NCBI GenBank assembly: GCA_001898095.1
Contig: MKSH01000161.1
Coordinates: forward strand, 1-5,510
Length of the DNA: 5,510 bases
Direction: 5' to 3'
DNA from: Solirubrobacterales bacterium 70-9
GTDB lineage: Bacteria; Actinomycetota; Thermoleophilia; Solirubrobacterales; 70-9
Positions 1 through 5,138 of the stretch are shown piece after piece; position 1 is the stretch's first letter; each line of letters opens with the position of its first letter. The notes beneath the pieces were generated by a model, which saw nothing but the letters and a program-made list of their open reading frames with translations, was not told where the DNA came from and ran no database searches. The position numbers were made by a program, and so were the translations under genes.

Positions 1-39
1 TACCCCTGCCGGTGCTCCTGGCGCCGGGGATTCGTGGAA

Positions 40-795
40 CTACTCATCTAGGATCGCCAGCATCAGGAGGTCGTTGTGGCCTCCGCCGACACCGAAGAGG
101 ACGATCACCGGGTTCAGCCCGACCAGCGCGGCGGCCTTCAGCGAGTCGATGCCACGCAGCCGCGCCGCCCGCCAGATGAGGTAGGTGAGTGCAAGGCTTG
201 AAGCGGCCGCGACCGCCTTGTAGGCGAGCACGTTGGCGGCGATCCCGAGCGGGGCGAGGAGGTAGCTGAGCGCGGTGAAAAGCGGCCCGTACACGGTCGG
301 CGTGTCTATCCACTGGACCCCGATCAGGGGATGGAGTGCTTCGAGCGGGAACGCCCCTGGCCCGTGCAGGTAGGGGTTGGCCCCGTAGACCGCGCCGATA
401 CGCGCATAGGCGGTGTAGCTGAAGACGTCGCTGGAGAAGAGTGGCGGGCCGAACAGGACCATCGCGTGGAGGACGAGGATCGCGGCGAGGACGGCGCGCG
501 GCGAAAGTCGGTTGGCCCTGATCGCGGCGACGGCGTAGGAGAGGAAGAGGATCGCGAGGACGGCGATCAGCGCGGCGAGCCCGAGGTTCGCTCCCGCCCC
601 GGCGAACGGCCCCGCAAGCCAACTCGGTAGCGGCCTCAAGGTGCTGGGCAGAACCAGTTCACTGCGGGTGGCGGAGGCGCAGATCAGGAGGGTCGCGGCC
701 AAGAGGCCGCCCAGGCCCACCCGGGCGAGGACGCGGGAACGATCCTCGGGGTCACCGGTGCCCGTCGTCAGCGGCCCGGCGGGGAGCGTCGACAT
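40..795 (-). pseudogene. Truncated MptB-like polyprenol-phosphate mannosyltransferase (GT-C fold), N-terminal half
   Basis: Members of this family are multi-pass membrane glycosyltransferases that take mannose from a polyprenol-phosphate donor and add it to cell-envelope glycans on the outer face of the membrane. The 251-residue product has hydrophobic segments at about 26-43, 70-92 and 100-117, with more from about residue 175 on. Motifs typical of the family are SSDVFSY (121-127, with the likely catalytic-loop Asp123), YGANPY (137-142), VYGPLF (168-173) and NPVIVLFGVGGGHND (228-242). Family members usually run to about 400-500 residues, so roughly half is missing. Right after the GGGHND motif the frame ends in LDE-stop (TAG at 40-42), and the other two minus-strand frames also stop within about 15 nt, so a single frameshift does not explain the loss. 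The start ATG at 795 lacks a clear Shine-Dalgarno. Family assignment is fairly sure; pseudogene status is inferred from length. Confidence 0.72.
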
Positions 796-913
796 GCCGG
801 AGACGATGGTCGTGCCCGCTTAAAAGGCGGTGAGAGGAAGCAACATTAACGCGCTCTCATATTTCACGGCTAGGTTTTCGGTCGCCCTAATAAGGGCTGC
901 CTAACTCGTCCCC
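796..913. promoter_or_regulatory. Divergent intergenic control region between the mannosyltransferase fragment and efeU
   Basis: This is the only place from which efeUO can be started, and it also precedes the minus-strand gene. It is more AT-rich than its surroundings, notably at 820-865. TAATAA at 888-893 is a possible -10 element for efeU, but I see no convincing -35 partner. An imperfect CCGC-TTAAAAG-GCGG dyad lies at 816-830, on the side of the mannosyltransferase start. The promoter role is inferred from position; no individual element is proven. Confidence 0.4.
884..897. promoter_or_regulatory. 14-bp dyad, candidate metalloregulator operator for efeUO
   Basis: GCCCT (884-888) and AGGGC (893-897) form a perfect 5-bp dyad around AATA, 16 nt before the efeU start and covering the possible -10 element. 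CCTAA occurs at 886-890 and again at 900-904, 14 nt apart, and CTAGG lies upstream at 870-874. The TAGG/CCTA half-sites recall DtxR/IdeR boxes, but the full 19-bp consensus is not present. Iron repression through this site is an inference. Confidence 0.28.
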
Positions 914-1759
914 ATGCTCCCTACCTTCGTCATCACGCTGCGCGAGGTCGTCGAGGCCTCGCTGATCGTCGGCATCATCGCCGCCTTCCTGGTCAAGGAG
1001 GGGCGGCCCGGGGCCCTGCGCCAGATGTGGATCGGCGTCGCGATCGCAGTCTTGCTCTGCGCCGGGGTCGGCGTCACGTTGAACGTCGTCGGCGAAGAAC
1101 TGCCACAGCAGAAACAGGAGGGCCTGGAGACGATCATCGGCCTGATCGCGGTCTCGATGATCACCTACATGATCGTCTGGATGACCCGCCACTCGCGGGG
1201 CATCAAGGCCGAACTGGAGGGCGAGGCGGCGAGCGCGCTGGCGCGCGGCTCGGCGATGGCGCTCATCGGGATGGCGTTACTCGCCGTCCTGCGCGAGGGC
1301 TTCGAGACGTCGGTCTTCCTCCTCGCCGCGTTTCAGGACTCCCGCAACACGACCGCAGCGGGAGCGGGCGCCATCCTCGGGGTGATCTGCGCGGTGCTGA
1401 TCGGGCTCGCGCTCTATCGCGGGGGCGCCCGCATCAACCTCAGCCGTTTCTTCCGCATCACCGGCCTGGTCCTCGTCTTCGTCGCCGCCGGCCTCCTCGC
1501 CACCGCCGCTCACACCGCCCATGGGGCGGGCTGGCTCTCCAGCTTCCAGACCCAGGCGGTCGATCTGTCGTGGCTGGTCAGCCCCGGCACCGTCACGGAA
1601 TCGCTCCTCACCGGAATGCTCGGTCTGCGCCCCCATATGACGGTCGCCGAAGTCGTGCTCTATCTCGGCTATGCGATCCCGATGACCGCCTACGTCCTCT
1701 GGCCGCGGGCCAGCCTCGCCCGTCGCCGCTCGGCCGACACCGCCGAGACCACGGCCTGA
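914..1759 (+). CDS. efeU: EfeU, FTR1-family ferrous/ferric iron permease
   Basis: EfeU is the membrane channel of the EfeUO(B) iron importer, related to yeast Ftr1p, and moves iron across the cytoplasmic membrane. The 281-residue product has both diagnostic REXXE iron-binding motifs: REVVE at 10-14 inside the first membrane segment, and REGFE at 127-131. About seven hydrophobic segments can be seen (roughly 5-26, 38-59, 71-91, 112-139, 150-168, 181-200, 243-263), as usual for the family. The start at 914 is well constrained: TAA at 902-904 closes the frame upstream, and the first REXXE motif lies only ten residues in. No Shine-Dalgarno precedes it, so the mRNA may be leaderless or weakly initiated. 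efeO follows after 12 nt, so the two genes are probably co-transcribed. The C-terminal tail (264-281) is Arg- and Thr-rich and probably cytoplasmic or unstructured. Confidence 0.95.
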   Translation: MLPTFVITLREVVEASLIVGIIAAFLVKEGRPGALRQMWIGVAIAVLLCAGVGVTLNVVGEELPQQKQEGLETIIGLIAVSMITYMIVWMTRHSRGIKAELEGEAASALARGSAMALIGMALLAVLREGFETSVFLLAAFQDSRNTTAAGAGAILGVICAVLIGLALYRGGARINLSRFFRITGLVLVFVAAGLLATAAHTAHGAGWLSSFQTQAVDLSWLVSPGTVTESLLTGMLGLRPHMTVAEVVLYLGYAIPMTAYVLWPRASLARRRSADTAETTA

Positions 1760-1761
1760 CC

Positions 1762-1767
1762 CAGGAG
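1762..1767 (+). promoter_or_regulatory. Ribosome binding site of efeO
   Basis: CAGGAG lies in the 12-nt gap between the efeU stop and the efeO ATG at 1772, four nt before the start. The spacing is slightly short but the match is good. It supports both the chosen start and co-translation with efeU. Confidence 0.65.
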
Positions 1768-1771
1768 TCTC

Positions 1772-2902
1772 ATGAACAAACGCCTTCTCCAGACAAGTTT
1801 GCCCGCCCTGGTGGTCGGCGCCCTGCTCGCGGGGTGTGGCTCCAGCGAAGAAAGCCCGTCGTCGGGATCTCACCAGATGAGCTTCAAGATCACCGACGCC
1901 GGCTGCGGACCGCACGACGCGAAGGCACCCGCCGGCCCGATCGCCTTCGACGTCGAATCGCAAAGCTCGACCGTGACCGAGATCGAGGTGCTCGACGGGG
2001 AAACGATCCTCGGCGAGAAAGAGAATCTCACCGAAGGGCTGGGCGGCGGCTTCGCGCTCACCCTCGAAGAAGGCGAATACACGCTGCGCTGCAACGGCGG
2101 CAGCGAAGGAGACGGGACGTTGACCGTCACCGGCTCGGTCGACGGGAAATCGAATCCGGAAGTCGATGCGGCGATCACCAGGTACCGCGGTTATCTCGAA
2201 AAGAACGCCGCCGCCCTGGTCGCGGCGACGAAGCCGTTCGCGGCGGCGGTGATCGCGGGCGAATTGGAGAAGGCGAAGTCCCTCTACCCGGCGACCCGCG
2301 TCGCCTATGAGCGGATCGAGCCGGTCGCGGGCAGCTTCGGCGACCTCGACCCGCGCATCGACGCCCGCGAAAACGATGTCGCGAAGAGCGAATTCCGGGG
2401 CCTCCACCGTCTGGAGAAAGCGCTCTGGGAGGAAAAGACGACCAAGGGGATGGCCCCGTTCGCCGAACAGCTCCACGCCGATGTCGCAGAGCTGGTCGCG
2501 CGGGTCAAGAAGGTGAAACTGCAGGCGGTGCAGATCGCCAACGGTGCAAACGAGCTGCTCAGCGAGGTGTCGGCGACGAAGATCACCGGCGAGGAGGAGC
2601 GCTATTCGCACATCGACCTGGTCGACTTCAAGGCCAATGTCGAAGGGTCGGAAGTCGCCTTCGAGGATGTGAAGCCGCTGATGAAGGGCGCCGACGCGAA
2701 GCTGGCGAAGGAGATAGAAGCCGACTTCGCCGCCGTCTTCGCCTCACTCGAACCCTACGAACGGGGCGACGGCTTCGTGCCCTACACCGCTCTCACCGAA
2801 GCCGACACCCGCAAGCTCGCCCAGGGCATCGACGCGCTCGCCGAGAAGATCTCCCAGATCCCGGCCGTGATCGTCCGGGTCGAGAACGGCACCGAAGTCT
2901 GA
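1772..2902 (+). CDS. efeO: EfeO, iron-binding lipoprotein (cupredoxin plus M75/imelysin domain)
   Basis: EfeO is the extracytoplasmic partner of EfeU and is thought to bind iron and pass it to the permease. The 376-residue length is close to that of E. coli EfeO. Residues 1-22 form a lipoprotein signal with lipobox LAGC (Cys22), so the protein is predicted to be anchored to the outer face of the membrane. A cupredoxin-like domain spans about 34-121, with Cys45 and Cys107 at the positions of the conserved EfeO cysteines. The M75 domain (about 128-370) contains the HXXE motif HRLE (212-215) within the conserved context EFRGLHRLEKALW, and a further conserved stretch, YSHIDLVDFKANVEG (278-292). 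Having the cupredoxin domain separates it from EfeM-type proteins, which lack it. No DyP-type peroxidase gene (efeB) follows; the next gene runs the other way. The stop codon lies inside a long perfect hairpin. Confidence 0.95.
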   Translation: MNKRLLQTSLPALVVGALLAGCGSSEESPSSGSHQMSFKITDAGCGPHDAKAPAGPIAFDVESQSSTVTEIEVLDGETILGEKENLTEGLGGGFALTLEEGEYTLRCNGGSEGDGTLTVTGSVDGKSNPEVDAAITRYRGYLEKNAAALVAATKPFAAAVIAGELEKAKSLYPATRVAYERIEPVAGSFGDLDPRIDARENDVAKSEFRGLHRLEKALWEEKTTKGMAPFAEQLHADVAELVARVKKVKLQAVQIANGANELLSEVSATKITGEEERYSHIDLVDFKANVEGSEVAFEDVKPLMKGADAKLAKEIEADFAAVFASLEPYERGDGFVPYTALTEADTRKLAQGIDALAEKISQIPAVIVRVENGTEV

Positions 2903-2948
2903 GCTTGACGTGCACGTGGCCGGCTGCCACGTGCACGTCAAGCTCAGA
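2898..2948. terminator. Perfect 23-bp-stem hairpin, probable bidirectional terminator between convergent genes
   Basis: Positions 2898-2920 are exactly the reverse complement of 2926-2948, leaving the 5-nt loop CGGCT (2921-2925). The stem takes in the stop codons of efeO (2900-2902) and of the convergent flippase-like gene (2944-2946). Each arm holds the self-palindrome ACGTGCACGT (2908-2917 and 2929-2938). There is no T-run on either side, so this is not a classic U-tract terminator, but U-less hairpins are often proposed as terminators in high-GC Actinobacteria. Its location at a convergent gene end makes termination or 3'-end protection the most likely role. Confidence 0.75.
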
Positions 2949-3945
2949 GCGCCGGGACCTCTGGCATCGGGACGCGATCGCCGACCCGGCGCCAGACCCA
3001 GACCGCGCCCGCGTAGATGACCACGGCGATCACGGTGGCGGCGCTGACCACGGTGCCGGCGGCCGTCGCGGTGACGAGGTCGGTGGTGCCGAGCGCGGCC
3101 ACCATCGCCGCCGGTCCGGTGCCGATGCCGAGCGGCAGGAGGCCGACCGCGCCCATCGTGAAGAGCACCAGGCAGACGTGGGCGGGATCGGTGGGCAGGT
3201 CGAACCCGGCCATCACGATCAGCGTGCGCAGGAAGGCCATCGCGGTGAATCCGGCGACGATCGCGGCGAGTCGGTTGCGGGCGCCGGCATCGGCCAGGAC
3301 GCCGAGGCCGGCGGCGATCTCCCGATGACGGAAGCGACCGTAGAGTGCGCGCAGTGCGGTGAGGATCGCGATCGCGCCGGCGAGCATCGCCCACGGCACC
3401 CAGCCAGGGATCAGGCCGACGGCGGTCGAGCCGATCGCCGCCAGGACCGCCGAGCCGCAGACCTCGAAGAGGACGATCGGCGCGTCGCCGAGAGCGATCT
3501 TCTGAACCGACGGCGCGTCGGCGCCGCCGAAACGGCGCAGTAGTGCAATCCGCGCCGGCATCGCCGCCTGGCCTTGCACGGTGCCGGCCAGGAAGGCGCC
3601 GGCGTTGGCGGCGTGGACGGCGCGAGGGGCCATCCGGCCGCCCCCGGCGGCACCGAGCACCGTCCGCCAGGCTTCGGTCCGCAGGACCAGGGTGAGGAGG
3701 TGCGCACAGACGGCGCCGACCAGCACCACCGGCGGCACCGCGACAAGGGCCGTCATCAACTGATGCCCCCGGGTCAGGAGCAGAAAGGCGACCGCCGCCA
3801 GCGCGCCTCCCGGCACCAGGACCGAAAGCACCTTGCGGACAGGCGCCGCCCACCGGGTGGAGTTGGTGAGCAGGCGCGCCGGCGACATGCGACGACTCTG
3901 ATGATCGTTCGTGAACCTGCGATGAAACCGTGCTCGATCTCTCAT
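2944..3945 (-). CDS. Flippase-like integral membrane protein (LPG synthase TM / UPF0104 type)
   Basis: This 333-residue protein has a basic N-terminus (1-38) followed by about seven to eight hydrophobic segments (roughly 42-58, 70-90, 112-128, 155-177, 184-201, 226-247, 257-286, 290-317). The pattern LRTEAWRTVL (88-97), a loop with ARIALLRRFG (131-140), and the LLPLGIGTGPAA stretch (269-280) near the C-terminus resemble the transmembrane flippase domain of MprF/AglD-like proteins. It has no cytosolic aminoacyltransferase domain, so it would be a flippase-only member; the substrate is unknown, probably a lipid. The open frame reaches back to 4044, but I place the start at ATG 3945. GAGGAG lies about eight nt upstream of it, and the preceding reading frame ends only 4 nt before it. 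An ATG at 3888 lacks a Shine-Dalgarno. Synteny suggests it was once the last gene of an ABC-transporter operon. Confidence 0.68.
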   Translation of the reverse strand: MRDRARFHRRFTNDHQSRRMSPARLLTNSTRWAAPVRKVLSVLVPGGALAAVAFLLLTRGHQLMTALVAVPPVVLVGAVCAHLLTLVLRTEAWRTVLGAAGGGRMAPRAVHAANAGAFLAGTVQGQAAMPARIALLRRFGGADAPSVQKIALGDAPIVLFEVCGSAVLAAIGSTAVGLIPGWVPWAMLAGAIAILTALRALYGRFRHREIAAGLGVLADAGARNRLAAIVAGFTAMAFLRTLIVMAGFDLPTDPAHVCLVLFTMGAVGLLPLGIGTGPAAMVAALGTTDLVTATAAGTVVSAATVIAVVIYAGAVWVWRRVGDRVPMPEVPAL

Positions 3946-3949
3946 CGAC

Positions 3950-4240
3950 CTACTCCTCGCGCAGGGTCTGGCCGAGCGGCAGCCGGCGCAAGGAGATCGC
4001 GGCGAACAGCGAGGCCAGCACCGCCCCGGCCACGGCACCCGCACCGAGTAGGGCGATGAAGCCCCAGGGGACGGCCAGAGAGTCTGGCGGCGGGTCGAAG
4101 ACGTGCTGGAGCATCGCCACCAACATTTCCGCCATCAGCCAACCCAGCCCGGCGGCGAGGATCACGGCTCCGCCGAGGACCGCCAGCGCCTCGGTCCGCA
4201 CGAAGGCAACGATGTCGCGCAACGACGCCCCGAGCGCGCC
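3950..4240 (-). pseudogene. C-terminal remnant of an FtsX/MacB-type ABC transporter permease
   Basis: The last 96 residues of this minus-strand frame match the end of an FtsX-domain permease. ALGAS followed by a basic residue and EAL is the typical loop before the penultimate membrane segment. It is followed by a hydrophobic segment, an extracytoplasmic loop (QHVFDPPPDSLAVPW), a second segment and the usual ending LRRLPLGQTLREE. Intact permeases have several hundred residues and an N-terminal membrane segment plus a large extracytoplasmic domain, all of which are missing. Upstream of ALGAS (position about 4240) the frame stays open to 4708, but that part is antisense to a phosphatase fragment and then out of frame inside the PAP2 gene, and has no permease character. 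No start codon with a Shine-Dalgarno is seen at the break. The original function, export or lipid extrusion, cannot be told from this piece. Confidence 0.78.
3953..3959 (-). promoter_or_regulatory. Ribosome binding site of the flippase-like gene, inside the permease tail
   Basis: Read on the minus strand this is GAGGAG followed by T, eight to nine nt before ATG 3945. It overlaps the last codons (REE) of the preceding permease frame, whose TAG is separated from the ATG by 4 nt. This is the layout of translational coupling and decides the start of the 333-residue protein. Confidence 0.6.
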
Positions 4241-4363
4241 GTGCACAACGAAACGGTGGAGACGACCGAGATCGCCCCCACCACGCTGAGCCTCCTGGGC
4301 CTCGACCCGGAAGCGCTCGAAGCGGTGGTGATCGAAGGGACCGAATCCCTCGACACGAACTGA
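4241..4363 (+). pseudogene. C-terminal remnant of an alkaline-phosphatase/type I phosphodiesterase-like protein
   Basis: From about residue VETTEIAPT on, this plus-strand frame has the hallmark end of alkaline-phosphatase-superfamily proteins related to type I phosphodiesterase/nucleotide pyrophosphatase. VETTEIAPTTLSLLGLD corresponds to the usual V-T-T-x-I-APT-x-L-x-LLGLDP stretch, and EALEAVVIEGTESL to the conserved close of the protein. It ends at TGA 4361-4363. Only about 40 residues are left; the catalytic metal sites of such enzymes lie far upstream and are gone. The frame is open to an ATG at 4103, but that segment is antisense to the permease remnant and has no phosphatase character, so I place the break at about 4238-4252. 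Recognised from memory of the family; a profile search would settle it. Confidence 0.68.
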
Positions 4364-4378
4364 TCCGATCGCCGAGCG

Positions 4379-4404
4379 GCGGCGCGTCCATCGTTGCGCG
4401 CCGC
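4379..4404. terminator. GC-rich hairpin, candidate terminator between convergent gene ends
   Basis: GCGGCGCG (4379-4386) pairs perfectly with CGCGCCGC (4397-4404), and a T-G wobble extends the stem to 9 bp around an 8-nt loop. It sits in the 64-nt gap between the stop of the phosphatase remnant and the stop of the minus-strand PAP2 gene, where a bidirectional terminator is expected. There is no T-run. In such GC-rich DNA an 8-bp stem can arise by chance, hence the moderate confidence. Confidence 0.42.
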
Positions 4405-4427
4405 GCCCCGCGTCGGCCTCCCACGTC

Positions 4428-5057
4428 CTAGCCTGGAGCTCCTGAGCCGCGGAGCATCCGGACGCGCGATATCGCCGCTTCGATCCAGTCTCCGACGAGG
4501 TCGGCGAGGCGATCGATCCGGGACCGCAGCGGCGTCGCGAAGAGGACCAACGCCACGCCGCAGCCGAGCACAGCACCGGCCAGGACATCGCTGGGGAAGT
4601 GGACGCCGATCGCGACCCGCCCGATCGAGAGAACCGCCGCCGCGACCAGCGCGATCCCGCCCCAGAGGCGGTTTCGCAGGTAGATCGCCATCGCCACCGC
4701 GAAGGCACCGGTGGCGTGATCGCTCGGGAAGCCTGGATCGGCCGCGTGACCGGTGAAGAGATGGACGCCGTGCGGGTCGACCACGAAAGGCCGCGCGCGG
4801 TCCACGATTTCGGAGATCACCTTGGCGATCGCGAGGGCGACACCGGCGCTCAGCACCGCCGCGAGGGCCGCGCGTCGCCAGGCCCGTAGCCGCTCACCGT
4901 TGGCGAACAGGAAGATGAGGAGGAGAGTCCCCACGAAGAGCGCCTCCGAAGCGTTGATGTAGACGAGGAGCGGGTCCTCGACGCCATCGTGGTGGAAGAG
5001 GAAGTTGTTCAGCGTGTGGAGCACGCTCCATTCCAGACCATTGTTCATGCGATACAT
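4428..5057 (-). CDS. PAP2-family membrane phosphatase (undecaprenyl-diphosphatase-like)
   Basis: PAP2 enzymes of this size remove phosphate from lipid substrates such as undecaprenyl pyrophosphate or phosphatidic acid phosphates at the outer membrane leaflet. The 209-residue protein has hydrophobic segments at about 38-52, 63-79, 115-126, 133-145 and 158-174. It shows motif C1 as DRARPF (86-91), C2 as PSDH (111-114, nucleating His114), and C3 as GRVAIGVHFPSD (146-157) with Arg147, His153 and Asp157. The Lys expected seven residues before the RP of C1 is Ser82; the nearest Lys is Lys79. I believe BcrC/YbjG-like members also vary there. The overall pattern (HAADPGFPSDHATGAFA) looks most like BcrC-type undecaprenyl-diphosphatases. 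ATG 5057 is taken as start; an in-frame ATG at 5048 is possible, and neither has a good Shine-Dalgarno. The C-terminal 35 residues are basic and probably cytoplasmic. Confidence 0.9.
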   Translation of the reverse strand: MYRMNNGLEWSVLHTLNNFLFHHDGVEDPLLVYINASEALFVGTLLLIFLFANGERLRAWRRAALAAVLSAGVALAIAKVISEIVDRARPFVVDPHGVHLFTGHAADPGFPSDHATGAFAVAMAIYLRNRLWGGIALVAAAVLSIGRVAIGVHFPSDVLAGAVLGCGVALVLFATPLRSRIDRLADLVGDWIEAAISRVRMLRGSGAPG

Positions 5058-5138
5058 CTTTGAAACAACGCATTAACAAGAGGTGAGAGGCGCCCGCCGC
5101 CTAATCCTTTTTTCAGGTCCAGCGATGAGGGTCGATGC
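5058..5138. promoter_or_regulatory. Divergent promoter region shared by two PAP2 genes
   Basis: This 81-bp gap separates the starts of two oppositely oriented PAP2 genes. It includes AT-rich stretches at 5059-5080 and a T-run at 5108-5113. TTGAAA at 5060-5065 could be a -35 element for the plus-strand gene, but no good -10 follows at the right distance. A Shine-Dalgarno-like GAGGG lies at 5127-5131, seven nt before GTG 5139. The promoter role is inferred from gene orientation. Confidence 0.35.

Noticed and set aside
3..30. Short hairpin (CCGGTGC 9-15 with GCGCCGG 21-27) as a terminator or tRNA 3' end
   Set aside because: Only 7 bp with a wobble and no T-run; the nearby GTTC-GAATC resemblance to a tRNA T-arm on the minus strand does not give a canonical arm or a pairing acceptor stem.
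1027..2310. A 427-residue plus-strand frame overlapping efeU and efeO
   Set aside because: Low-complexity Arg/Pro/Gly-rich translation in a shifted frame of two well-supported genes; it spans the gene boundary without any family match.
1277..2611. A 444-residue open frame antisense to efeU and efeO
   Set aside because: It lies opposite two clearly recognised genes, is rich in Arg, Gly, Asp and Glu with no membrane or domain pattern, and is the usual result of high GC in the third codon position.
2744..3853. A 369-residue minus-strand frame across the efeO end and the flippase-like gene
   Set aside because: It is a shifted frame of the flippase-like gene, very rich in Arg, Gly, Pro and Asp, and crosses the convergent terminator.
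3946..4044. N-terminal extension of the flippase-like protein up to an ATG at 4044
   Set aside because: It overlaps the permease remnant in another frame, is Arg/Cys/Pro-rich, and a much better Shine-Dalgarno serves ATG 3945.
4241..4708. Upstream half of the 252-residue minus-strand frame as part of the permease
   Set aside because: Its first part is an out-of-frame reading of the PAP2 gene and the rest is antisense to the phosphatase remnant; permease character begins only at about 4240.
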